Below are positions 26,229 to 36,688 of a stretch of 64,000 nt of DNA, piece after piece. The notes beneath the pieces are model-generated. The model had not been told where the DNA came from, ran no database searches, and saw nothing but the letters and a program-made list of their open reading frames with translations. Position 1 is the first letter of the stretch, and the number at the start of each line of letters is the position of its first letter. Origin of the DNA: Torymus aiolomorphi (lineage: Eukaryota; Arthropoda; Insecta; Hymenoptera; Torymidae); the NCBI GenBank assembly GCA_036365515.1, contig CM070874.1:24788209-24852208 (forward strand), in the 5' to 3' direction. Position numbers and translations under genes: made by a program.

Positions 26229-26542
26229 GTAATAGTGCTGAGGTTTGTGGTAAAGTAAGAAACCATTATTTAATAGAGAGAGATAAATATAGAGTTTATT
26301 GAGGTGGCAAAAACGCCAGTCGGCACGTCCGACTTACATCGCAGTTGAATAGCGAGAGAGTAAGAAACATTCTAAGTGCGCTACACTGCTCTCGCGTATC
26401 ACGCAACTCTCATACAGACATACTGGAGTGGGGAGACACTCATGTGTGCATTTCGTCCGCCGTCGCTCGGCAGACGCGCATACCATTGTACCTATCCTCG
26501 CGTACAGCGCGCTGCATGTTAAAACATTCACATATTCCAACA
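26229..26542 (-). mobile_element. Copia 3' LTR
   Basis: A 314 bp direct repeat of 31662-31975, about 5% different by eye (roughly 16 mismatches). Read on the coding (minus) strand it starts TGTTGGAATATG, preceded by the purine-rich tract aaggaggcg, as expected of a polypurine primer next to a 3' LTR. No convincing 5 bp target duplication was seen outside the two LTRs. Confidence 0.9.
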
Positions 26543-26640
26543 CGCCTCCTTGAATTTTCAACATTATAATTAAATGTTCATTCTTTCATTCATTCATACA
26601 GTAATTTTAAGTATCACATCGTTAATAGATTTCTTTTATT

Positions 26641-27655
26641 TCAAATCACTCTCAACGCTTTTCTATTTTTCAAAAACTTCGTCTTATCTAAACTCTTTGT
26701 TAACATATCAGCTAGATTAAATTCTGAGTCTATTTTTACAACATCAATTATTCCATTTTTGTAGTTTTCATTAACGTAGTGATACTGCACTTCAATGTGC
26801 TTTGAGTTTTTTGTAAAATTACCAAATTTTGCGATTGCAATTGCGCCTGAGTTATCTTCATACATTATAATAGGTTTATCAAATTTTACGTTAAATGATT
26901 CGCATAATAAATTTTTAATGAACAAGATTTCTGTCACTGCTTCGGACATAGCAGTATATTCTGCGAAAGTAGAACATTTTGTTACTGTACTTTGTTTATG
27001 CGCTTTCCAAAAAATTAAATTTCCATATAATCTAATTACAAAACCTGTTGTAGATTTTCTATCTATATTATCTCCTGCATAGTCAGAATCTACCATGCAA
27101 TCTAATACTTCGCTGTTAACATTATCATAGTATGTTAGCTTTAAATCTTTAGTCTTAAATAAGTATTTCAAAATTCTCAATGCATATTTAAAGTGTCTTT
27201 GGTCATAACAACTTTGGTAACGACTTAAATAATTAACGCTATATGTTATATCTGGCCTTGTGCCTGTACTGATATATAATAATTCGCCGATTAAATTTCT
27301 GCATTTTATTCTTTCATCTATTTCATTTGCTTGTTCTAATTTTAGATTACTCTCCATTGGAGTATCGTATAATTTTGCATTTTCAAGGTTGTATTTTATA
27401 GCCAAAGATTCGATATATTTCGTTTGACTTATTCGCAATTGCGCCTGAGTTATCTTCATACATTAAGTCATACAAAAGTCGTTTTACTTCTGTCTTCACT
27501 ATATTCAATATCGATTCCAATATATTGGTTAATTTTGCCAAAATCTTTCATTATAAATCTTTCCATTAAACATGCTTTTACTTTGTTTATTTTATTTTTG
27601 TCTTTGTAACAAATCAAGAGATCATCTAAAAAAACTAGTATATATGAGGCGTTTC
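26641..27655 (-). pseudogene. Copia pol, RT C-terminus and RNase H
   Basis: From about 27655 the minus strand encodes the catalytic reverse transcriptase box as YILVFLDDLLI, then MERFIMKDFGKINQYIGIDI. After a break near 27450 a 272-codon frame (27459-26641) carries the thumb region (GELLYISTGTRPDITYSVNYLSR) and RNase H motifs (DCMVDSDYAGD, STFAEYTAMSEA, YEDNSGAIAIAK, SKHIEV), and it ends near the 3' LTR. This is Copia order. A foreign 30 bp piece at about 27437-27466 duplicates 26842-26871 of the same gene (caattgcgcctgagttatct) and marks the frame break. The YVDD box is changed to FLDD. Confidence 0.88.
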
Positions 27656-28171
27656 ACGTCAACTGCCCCAGCGTGCGGCGCGCGAACCCCAAATCGTGCT
27701 ATTTCTAACTCATGTTTATGATACTAAAATGTACTTTAAAAAATTGTTTGATAAGCGTTTCCGACCTATTTTTTCCTCAGCTTTCCAATCATGTAGGCAG
27801 TTTTTTTGAAATTTTCCATTTTCATCTTCAAAAACTCTTTCGCATTCTATTTCTCGCAGAAAACATCTCGGGCACTCTTTGGAAAATATCCTTTCCTATG
27901 TAAAAAATGCTCAGCTTTCGATCTAGAGGGTAAAAAAAAATATTAAAAATACACTTTTTGAGATATAACATGTTTTGTACTTTTTGAAGGTGAAAGTGGA
28001 AAATTTCGGAAAAACTGTCTACATCATTGGAAAGCTGAGGGAAAAATACGTCGAAAACGCTTATCAAACGATTTTTTAAGTACAATTTAGTATCATAAAC
28101 ATGAGTTACAAATAGCACGATTTGGGGCTCGCGCGCCGCGCGTTGGGACAGTTGACGTGAAACGCCTCATA
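27643..28171. mobile_element. Fold-back MITE inside Copia RT
   Basis: Begins TATGAGGCGTTTCACGTCAA and ends with the inverse (28171). The arms continue inward through a CpG-rich patch and match on both sides (ataacatgttttgtactttt-like and ggaaagctgagg-like blocks occur inverted). TA flanks both ends. It separates the part of RT ending SNYDYSICK from the FLDD box, so the insertion post-dates the Copia copy. Related copies lie at 25.76-26.09 and 61.76-62.16 kb. No transposase is encoded. Confidence 0.88.
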
Positions 28172-28190
28172 TATTGAATCTTTGCTTTTA

Positions 28191-30072
28191 TTATTTACAT
28201 ATAGAGTAATCATAGTTACTTCTTAAAAAATTTAATTTCTCGACATATTCGCTGAAATAATCATACCATGCTCTAGGACTTTCTCTGAGACCATACAGAG
28301 CCTTTTGCAATTTGCAAACTTTATTGTCTCCGGTTTCATAACCTTTTGGTTCATTAATGTACACTTCTGATTTTACATTGCCATTTAAAAATGCCGTTTC
28401 AACATCCATTTTTTCTATAAACAAATTATTTTTACAACTGTAAGACAATAAAATTTTCAACGTTTGCATTTTACCTACAGGTGAATAAACATTTTCAACA
28501 TATTCTTTTTGTTGGAATCCTCTTACAACTAATCTCGCTTTATAAGTATCGTTATTTTTCTTTTTATAAACCCATTTAACATCAATGACCTTTTTATCTT
28601 TTGGCCTTTCGACAATTTGCCATGTGCGATTTTTCTTTAAACTGTTTATTTCGGAATCCATTGCTATTTGCCATTGTTTATATTCGTTGGAGTTTATCGC
28701 CTCCTCGAATGTATTTCGTACATTTGCATCAATATAATACATAAATAAAATGAGTAATTGGATTTCCGTATCTATTTACTGGACTTTTCTTTCTTTGAGA
28801 TTTTCGCGGTATTGTTAGTCTATCTCTATTTTCGTTGTCTTCGTTATCAGATTCGTTATCGTTTACATTATTCGCATCGGTTAATTCAGTTTGCTCTCCT
28901 CTACTTTCCCCGAAGGTCGCAGTAGAGTGAGAAGGATATTCAGAACCGCTGTTGTTCGTTTCATTTAATTCTACGTTAATTTCAGAATCACTATTTTCGT
29001 TTTCTAAACAGATTAACTTTATACTATCTTCTATTACATCAACATGCCTTGCAGTAATTACTTTATTATTAACTAAGACTTTATAACCGTTTCCAACGTA
29101 TCCTACTAATACACCTAGTTGTGCCTTATTATCCCACTTACTTTTCCTTAGAGATTCCGGAACTCTTACGAAGACTCAACTTCCGTAAATTTTTAAATTT
29201 TTAACATTTGGCTTTATCCCGAAAAATATTTCATAAGGAGTTTTATTCTCTAACGTGTTTGCAATTGTTCGATTTTTTAAATAAGCTACCGTTTTCATTA
29301 TTTCCGGTCAATATCTTCTATGAATTTTTGCTTCCCTCATTAAGCATCTACCTATATCCATTGCTGATCTATTATATCTCTCCGCTACTCCATTTAATTC
29401 ATGGACGTAAGGTGGACATGTCAATAATTCTATTCCTTTTGATTTTACAAAATCGAAAATTTCGAGATTTAGATATTCTCTACCATTATCACATTGCACC
29501 TTTTTAATTCTCTTATTGAATTTATTTTCTACTAAATTTACGAATTCAATAAAACAACTTGCAGTTTCTGACTTATTCTTAATGCAAAAGATTCTAGTAC
29601 ATTTACTATAATCATCAATAAATGTAAGAAAATATTTTTCTCCACCATAGCCAGTAGTACTATGTGGACCATTTAAATCAGTGTGTATTAACTCTAGGAT
29701 TTCTTTCGTTTTTGTTCGATTATCTTCAAACGGTATATTTGCCATTTTACTTTGTATGCAATTTGCACATTTCATATCTATTTTTTCCAATTTATCTGGT
29801 AAACCTTCAACTAATTTATGATTTACTATTTTATTCAAATAATTAAAATTTACATGGCCAAGTGCTCTATGCCATTTTTCTTTATCTGATAATCTTACTG
29901 AATTTACATATTTATCTTTATTTTTATTCATTAATGCATAACTTTTCAAAGAATACAAATTATCAATTTTATTTGCAATAGCTACGAATTCTCCCGATTT
30001 ATTGTAAATTTTAGCATTACTGTCTCGTGCAGTTATTGTAGCATTTTTAGTTATTCTGGAAAAGCTTAACAA
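28191..30072 (-). pseudogene. Copia pol: integrase and RT N-terminal part
   Basis: From 30072 the frame carries the GAG-pre-integrase zinc motif (WHRALGHVNF ... CANCIQSK), then the rve integrase core with catalytic acids in IHTDLNGP, QCDNGREY and the Glu of NGVAERYNR. A frameshift near 29308 and one TGA stop near 29176 follow, then the linker typical of Copia (KVLVNNKVITARHVDVIED, an acidic spacer). The RT begins at 28742 with EAINSNEYKQWQIAMDSEINS, VKWVYKKK, YKARLVVRGFQQKE, VYSPVGKMQT, MDVETAFLNG and ALYGLRESPRAWY. It stops at 28191 beside the MITE. The element integrates cDNA into the host genome; this copy is no longer able to make intact Pol. Confidence 0.93.
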
Positions 30073-30103
30073 ATTTTGCTTAATTCCTTCATCATAATAT
30101 ACA

Positions 30104-31369
30104 TTACTTCAAATCAATTTGTCTTTCATTATAATAATTTCTAACTTTAATTTTTATATTACCGATTTTCGTCGCTTCTAACATTTTACCGTCTGGTAAT
30201 TTTACATTTACCGGATCTTTTAAAACTATATACCTCTCAAAATATTTATCGCTTTTAATAATATGGTCTGTGGAACCACTGTCCAATAACCAATTTACTT
30301 GGTTACCTTCGCATTCTCTATTTACGCTATAACCTGTTATGTCCTTTGCTTCTGGGCCGCATACTTGTGTTGACCACGTCTCGGATGATGAACCCTGCTG
30401 CTCATCCGTTGACTTGTTTTGAATTGAACTGCGTCCGCGTCCTCTGCCTCGATTGTAGCCTCGTTGGTTTCCACGTTGTCCTCTCGATGATTGGGCACCT
30501 CTGCCTCTGCCGCCTTGTTGGCCTTTCCAACAATCCTTTTGATAATGTCCTACTTTGCCGCAAGTAAAGCACTGTCCGTTTGTCTTTGTTGAGAACGTGC
30601 TTGCATTACTCTTCTTTTCTGAATTATTTTTAACTAAATTCTTTTCTTTGATTTTTGATTTTACGTAATCTACTGTCCTTTCTCTTTCTGGAATGATGTC
30701 AATAAAGTCACCAATATAACTGTAACTTCCTGGTAATGCTTTGATTAAGTATCGCATTTTCTCAGTTTCATCTATCTTTCCTCCGGCTGCTTTAAATTCG
30801 TTCACCGCTTTCTCAAATTCTACGAAGAATTCTTCAACATTTTCATAATTCTTTAATTTAATATCTTCAATTTTTCCTCGGCATATTATTTGTAATGACG
30901 TGGATTTCGTCACATATAATTTATCCAAATTCGCAATCATTTCATAAGCTGATTTGCACTCACAAACATATTCTAATTGCTTATCTAAAATAGTGCTAAT
31001 TAATATATTTCTTGCTTTTAAATCCTTTTTCTTCCATTCATCTGCTTTATCTGTCTGAGCCCGTTCTCTTTCGGCTTGCTCTTTGCACTCTTTATATTCT
31101 AATAGAGTCATTAAGCGAAATTTCCAACTTGTATAATTTGCACCATCAAAGATGGGAATTACTGTATCTTCGATTTTTGCTTGCTTAGCCATCTCTTTTA
31201 ATTTAATATCTTCGTACACTTTTATTACTTTAATTAGCGTAATTACTTTCTGCACTATTTTCACAAACCGTTTTTCAGCAATCTTTTCCCCAATTATTTC
31301 TTCGCTTTCAACTTCAACGTCATTTTGTATTATTTCTTCTTTGGTTTTTACTTTTCCTTTAGTGTCCAT
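30104..31369 (-). CDS. Copia gag-protease
   Basis: 421 codons, open throughout. Residues about 70-250 form a UBN2/gag-like domain (PIFDGANYTSWKFRLMTLLE, TSLQIICRGKIEDIK). A CCHC zinc knuckle follows at about residue 268 (CFTCGKVGHYQKDC), then an RG-rich RNA-binding stretch, then the aspartic protease motif LLDSGSTDHI at about 360. Gag packages element RNA and the protease matures the polyprotein. The frame ends at QIDLK where it should run on into integrase, so a small deletion at about 30100 uncouples Gag from Pol. The start at 31369 is the first Met after the 5' LTR leader and gives a plausible acidic N-terminus. Confidence 0.9.
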   Translation of the reverse strand: MDTKGKVKTKEEIIQNDVEVESEEIIGEKIAEKRFVKIVQKVITLIKVIKVYEDIKLKEMAKQAKIEDTVIPIFDGANYTSWKFRLMTLLEYKECKEQAERERAQTDKADEWKKKDLKARNILISTILDKQLEYVCECKSAYEMIANLDKLYVTKSTSLQIICRGKIEDIKLKNYENVEEFFVEFEKAVNEFKAAGGKIDETEKMRYLIKALPGSYSYIGDFIDIIPERERTVDYVKSKIKEKNLVKNNSEKKSNASTFSTKTNGQCFTCGKVGHYQKDCWKGQQGGRGRGAQSSRGQRGNQRGYNRGRGRGRSSIQNKSTDEQQGSSSETWSTQVCGPEAKDITGYSVNRECEGNQVNWLLDSGSTDHIIKSDKYFERYIVLKDPVNVKLPDGKMLEATKIGNIKIKVRNYYNERQIDLK

Positions 31370-31661
31370 TTACCACATGTATAACCTCAAATTCTGCCAC
31401 GTGCTCTATTCTTGCACCGAGCAGCGTGCTTCACACAAGAAATCTAATCTGCTCGCATCGGCTTGAATTTTCATAAATTTCTCAAAAATTCTTTCTTCTA
31501 TCACTTAAAGATATATTTTATTATTTATTCACATTTGTATTTTTCTTAGTTTTGCATTTTTCCTTCAATATTTTTCACTGCAAACTTTTCGCGAGCCACG
31601 TATTTTCTCTTGCTACGGCTTGGCTGCCCCAATACTCGCCGAGGTTTGATAATTTTTTTTG

Positions 31662-31975
31662 GTAATAGTATTGAGGTTTATGGTAAAGTAAGAAACCATT
31701 ATTTAATAGAGAGAGATAAATATAGAGTTTATTGAGGTGGCAAAAACGCCAGTCGGCACGTCCGACTTACATCGCAATTGAATAGCGAGAGAGTAAGAAA
31801 CATTCTAAGTGCGCTACACTGCTCTCCCGTCTTACGCAACTATCATACAGACATACTGGAGTGGGAAGACACTCATGTGTGTGTTTCGTCCACCCTCGCT
31901 TGGCAGACGCGCATACCATTGTACCTATCCTCGCGTACAGCGCGCTGCATGTTGTAACATTCACATATTCCAACA
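31662..31975 (-). mobile_element. Copia 5' LTR
   Basis: 314 bp, same length as its partner at 26229-26542. On the coding strand it runs from TGTTGG at 31975 to 31662, and the gag leader follows. A minus-strand TATA-like site was not obvious. Several identical internal blocks (for example tggcaaaaacgccagtcggc) confirm the pairing. Confidence 0.9.
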
Positions 31976-33048
31976 TACACAATTTATGGTTTTATGAATA
32001 ACGAATTATTTACATATATTTTAAAAAATTCTGTTTTGAGCTTATGCTCTAATCGCTTTACCTGCTTTATATGTTTTTGGAGGATGAAATGACGAAGACA
32101 TTTAATCTTTTGAAATACTAATTTATGTTTTCTTATTTTTTTTCAGCATTAACTATTCATTAAGCTCAGTAGTGTCTTGTAGATCATCGCGGTTTATTTT
32201 AATACTGTGTGTACTGGTTGAGAAATGTTGAAATTCAATCTCTGCTCTTCTGAACTTCATTTGATTCCGGTCTATGTGTGATAAACGTAAAAAAAATTTT
32301 TATCAGAAACTTTACTTTGCGATTTCCCTTTTCGTGTGTGTATGTATGTGTAATCTCACCTTGATACATTACCTTTACCACCTTATTTGTTGCATGGGCC
32401 CTTTCCTTTTTTTTTGGTTTTTTTGTTTTCGGCGTTTGTGTCGCCTTCGACTGCATACCCAGCATTGGTCTCGTTTGCGCACTTATTCCTTTCTCCCACC
32501 AGCCGAAACTGTCTGACCGGAACGGAGTCGTGAATTGGGTGAGTAGTATATTATTTTTCTTTTGTCCTACTTGGTGCACATACGTGCCTGAAGTGGTTTG
32601 CCATGGGGTCGAGCCCGTTCGCGATGCGCTGTCCGATAACTGCACTAATCCAGTGTCTGTCTGCGATGCGCTGTTGCATTTGCGTGTTGCCATTTTTGCT
32701 GCTAGGGTAATTCGGTGTGTTCCTTGAAAAGGCTACTGGCCGACTGATTTCCTCGTGTCAAGGTTTGAGTACATTTTCTTCTCGTTTACGTATGTGTTTT
32801 TGTGTGTGTGTGTATACGTGCGTGCCTTCGCATTCTCTTAACTCTGTTTACTTTTGTAACCATTTCAGCTTTCTATTTCTATCTTTATTTCATAACATTC
32901 CCTGTCTTCGTCATTTCTTCCTATACTTCTTTAACTATGTACATTTCAAATATTACTTTTTAGTGCGAGCTTGGCCTTCTAGATTTTATTTATTGATTTT
33001 TTACATTTCATCTTTTTTAATTACAATATTCTAATTACATTAAGATTC
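31976..33048. other. Unresolved DNA, probably Gypsy 3' region
   Basis: Lies just after the end of the Gypsy integrase on the minus strand, where an extra open frame, untranslated region and 3' LTR would be expected. A 152-codon minus-strand frame (32693-32235) is Ser/Thr/Lys-rich without a recognisable domain. No matching 5' LTR exists in the window to test for an LTR. Some T-rich and (GT)n stretches are present. Confidence 0.35.
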
Positions 33049-34252
33049 TAATTACAATCTTTTTCAAAATAAGGTTTCAAATTTTTCATATGAAACTGGC
33101 CTTTCTCCTTGCCATTTTCGCCTGTGATGATGGACGTATCTTCAGCAATCTTCCTTTTATCAAGTACGGACCGTCATATACGTTGAAAAATTTATGTAAT
33201 TGTTCATTTAATTGATACATTTAATGCTTTTAGTAATATTTGTTCACCTATTTCATAAGTTTTATGGATTCTCTTTAGCCAAAAACAATTTTCTCTCGTA
33301 CGGCATATCATCGTTATTTTGTACTTTGATGTATTTTTCCCATATACGCGTGGGTTTTTTTATTAAAATGCAATTCTAAGGGTGTATGACCGGTCGTTTC
33401 ATGATGAGTTTCGTTCATAATTTTGGTTATTATTTCCGTGTATTTCGCCCAACCCTTGTGCGCGTGTTGTGTGTATACTCGGAAAAAAGCTCCCCAGTTC
33501 CCTGTGTATCCTTTCTACTACATCAGATTGCGAATGACGAATTGACGAAAAGATTGACTTTATTCCATTTTCTGTTAATTTATCTGTCCATTTTTTAAAA
33601 GTAAATTAGGTTCCATGATCCGCCATTATGACTGGTTTACCATATTTAATAATATAATCTTCAAAAATTTTATTTTTTACTACCAATGTATTGGCTTTCT
33701 AATTTTATAAATTAAAACATACTTAGAAAAAACATCTATAGTAGATAATGTATATTTTACACCGCCTACTGAAGTCGGAGGAGGCCCGTAAAAATCTATC
33801 GACAAAATTTCATTTGGCTTATTTACCAATATTGGTTGTACTAATTCATCGTACCTAACCGTTAAATGTTTGGAACGCCGACAAATTTTATATTTTTTTT
33901 AAATTTTCTTGATTCCTTTATGCATTTTTGGAGCAAAAAACGATTCATTTATTATTTTAAAGGTTTTATACGCTCCTATGTGGCCGTATGCCTCATGAAT
34001 ATCAACTACAAATGGTATTAAAATCCTATCCGGAATTACTACCTTATTTACAGTATTTATTGTTGAATACAGTAAATCATTTTGAATTTTATAATTATCC
34101 ACTACCGATTTATCTCTCTTTTCTAATCTATCTTTTATTTTTTGACAATACTCGTCTAATTTTTGTGAATTAACTAAGCTTTTTAATTCAATTTTATTTA
34201 CAGCACTTATGATGATATCCGTATCATTTTTTAAATTTAAATTGGGATGCAT
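33049..34252 (-). pseudogene. Gypsy integrase
   Basis: The N-terminal HHCC-like zinc region lies at about 34000-33880 (HEAYGHIGAYKTFKIIN followed by a KICRRSKH piece). The rve core follows with the first catalytic Asp in LSIDFYGPPP (about 33795) and the second in MADHGT (about 33620). A GPY motif, the C-terminal signature of Gypsy integrases, is found at about 33168, and HMKNLKPYFEKD closes the protein near 33060. Several stops and frameshifts between 33620 and 33170 disrupt it. It continues directly from the RNase H connection region upstream. Confidence 0.85.
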
Positions 34253-34261
34253 TTGTCTGCT

Positions 34262-34459
34262 TAAGTAATTCGCACTGGAGTTTTTCTTACCCTCGATATG
34301 CTCAAGTTTAATGGTAAAAACTTGGGTTGATAAACTCTAACGCATCATTCTCGCGTTATTGAATCTACTAGTATTCAAAAATGTAATTGCCTGATGATCC
34401 GTTCTCACAACGATCCTTTTTGCGCCTTTTAAGTATGACTCTAATTTATGTAATGCCCA
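34262..34459 (-). pseudogene. Gypsy RNase H, C-terminal half
   Basis: The frame gives ALHKLESYLKGAKRIVVRTDHQAITFL, the typical RNase H end with its catalytic Asp in RTDHQ, and then LEHIEGKKNSSANYLSRQ, typical of the Gypsy connection to integrase. It is cut at 34461 by the CACTA-like transposon. The other half is at 46670-46859, and the halves are in frame with each other if the transposon and one TA are removed. Confidence 0.92.
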
Positions 34460-34583
34460 TACACAGAAAAAAATTTTGAACTGCCGAGGTACAGAGACTC
34501 TCTGCCCCAATAAAGTATAATGCATTTGAGCTTTATCACTACCAAATTGGGGCTCCTAGAGTACAAACAGAGTTTGAATATAC

Positions 34584-34737
34584 AAAATCACCAGCGTTAT
34601 ACCTAGCACAGCTCAATATTTGTACTGCGACAGTACAGCTCTGCGCTGTACTGCTACAGTCTAGCGCTTGATGCGTCTCGATCCGGCGTTGGGACTCTGA
34701 GAGGTCAAAGCACTGAACTCCCGTAGTACAACTGTGT
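34584..34737. repeat. Left subterminal inverted repeat
   Basis: Pairs with 46369-46524. Contains gtactgcgacagtacagctc and several shorter gtac/ctgtac palindromes. In CACTA elements such arrays bind the element's regulatory protein; that role here is inference. Confidence 0.85.
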
Positions 34738-36688
34738 TTGTACAACTACAAATATATAAGTAATTCTATTATGCAGTTCTTCAATATTATTATTCGTATA
34801 TTTTATAATTGTATACATATTTCTAATATTCAACGTCTTATGAACCCAAATTCAAATACATAATATAAAATAACATTACATTTCATTACATAAAATTTAT
34901 GTAATATTAAATTTTTCTTAATCTATATGTTACTTTTTACATGTATTTCGTTTTAATTTTATAATAAAAGTTCTTTATATAAAATCTGCCGTGTTGGTAA
35001 GTAGTTTTCATTCCCAATATATAACATGGAAAAAACAAACAGTCGTAGAAATGTGCGAATGGTGGGGGAAGCGATTCGCGACGCGACTGCGATTTTGACC
35101 TAACCCAACCTAACCTTTTCATATCGCGATTCTCGCCGGTCAACCGTATGATTTATTCTGCTGAAAGCCACGGAAATTGACAAATTTACAGGTAAGATCA
35201 GCTTAAAAATACACGTTATTTATAAAATACTTTAGTGCTAATGTATTTACTACTTATAAAAGTGGTTGTATATGAAAATAAAACGAAGAAATATATTAAA
35301 AGAACTTAAACTTGAACTAACTTATTTGCTTAATGTTTTTGCGAATTAGTTTTTACGAAAGGCATATACATTTTGCTTATAACTATTATTATTAGGAATA
35401 ATGATATCACTGTCATGACTTCTTAATTGGTTATTATTCTTACTTTAGTTAGATAAACAAAAAATATATTAAACCTTATTTTGATCAAATTATGTACATA
35501 TAAACTAATTTATTTTATACATTTATTAATAATTAATATCATATACTTTAAAATTTATTGTAGCTTTATTATTTGTAAATACTAAAGTCTGTGTTAAAAT
35601 TAACATCAAAATATTGACATGAATGGGGAGAACACGAGTATGATTCATCCAATTCCTGGGCATCCAATGCTCTTCTCAAAACCAATACAATGACCATGGT
35701 GATTAATCTTTCATTTTCATTAATATTCATTTTAAACTTATTTCCTATTGAGCGCGTGATGTATGTATGTTGTAAATTTTAAGTTTCTAAACATTATCCT
35801 AATAATGTTACGCAATGTATTGTTCCAGTGCATCCAGATAATAACTTTTACCAGGGTGAAGGTCCTGAAGGTTAGTGTATTATTAACAACAATATTAATG
35901 AAAATATAGTTATGACTATTCATTAGAATATATACAATTAATATTGAGCGGATGATGTAGGGTAGCGGTGGGGGTTACTGCGTGGTTAACATAACCTCTC
36001 AGATGTTTAGTTGAGTATAATCGTACAATGAACAATATGTTAAACATTGAACTCATTTTATAAATTAGAACATACATCTTGATCGATTAAAGCTAAAAGT
36101 TTTACTCCAAGTTAACCATAAACGTTTAAATATCAATATGAACTTTTGGTGATGCATGCGGCAATTACTGACATCCCATAAGAACACGGCTTTTAATTAC
36201 GGCGCCTCGGTTACCGCGCCCTGTGTTAAAAGATAGGGCACAGTAACTGGGGAGGGCACAGTAACTCCCACATCTACCCTATGTATGTTATAAATTTTAG
36301 GAGTTTCTATACATTATCCTCATAATGTTACACAATGTATTGTTCCAGTACATACAGATAATAACTTTTACCAGAGTGAAGGTCCTGTAGGTTAGTATAT
36401 TATTAACAACAATATTAATCAAATATAGTTATGAGTAAGACTTAATCAGTGCTAATGTATTAAACACTTTTATTATATTTCAAGATACCAATTTTATAGT
36501 AATATTAAGATTTATAACAAAATCAAGAATATTTTTTAAGTTTATTATTTGTGATATCAAATCAACATATATAATAAGATAATTATTTTTAATTCAATTT
36601 TTAATATAAACATAAAATTTTAGTAATTTATATGAAAATAAATGTATAATTCAAATATTGTAAACCTTAATTCTGTATGATTTTGTAG
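34738..36688. other. 5' region of CACTA-like element
   Basis: AT-rich DNA between the left end and the first recognised exon. It contains a TTAGG-like short stretch (cctaacccaacctaacc, about 35100), which is common as a dispersed motif in insect DNA and too short to be a telomere. It also holds the direct duplication at 35759-36436. Confidence 0.5.
35759..36436. repeat. Duplicated exon-like segment
   Basis: Two direct copies of about 155 bp, 35759-35918 and 36283-36436, share gataataacttttacca, gtgaaggtcctg and ttattaacaacaatattaat. Each can be read as an exon end (VTQCIVPVH, DNNFYQ, then EGP) followed by a splice donor-like GTTAGT. They may be alternative or duplicated first exons of the downstream spliced gene. 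The DNA between them is unrelated. Confidence 0.65.

Noticed and set aside
32235..32693. Third open frame (envelope) of the Gypsy element
   Set aside because: No signal peptide, furin site or Cys pattern was seen, and composition is low-complexity; position alone is not enough.
35095..35120. Telomeric repeat (TTAGG)n
   Set aside because: Only a few imperfect units (cctaacccaacctaacc); a common dispersed word in insect DNA.
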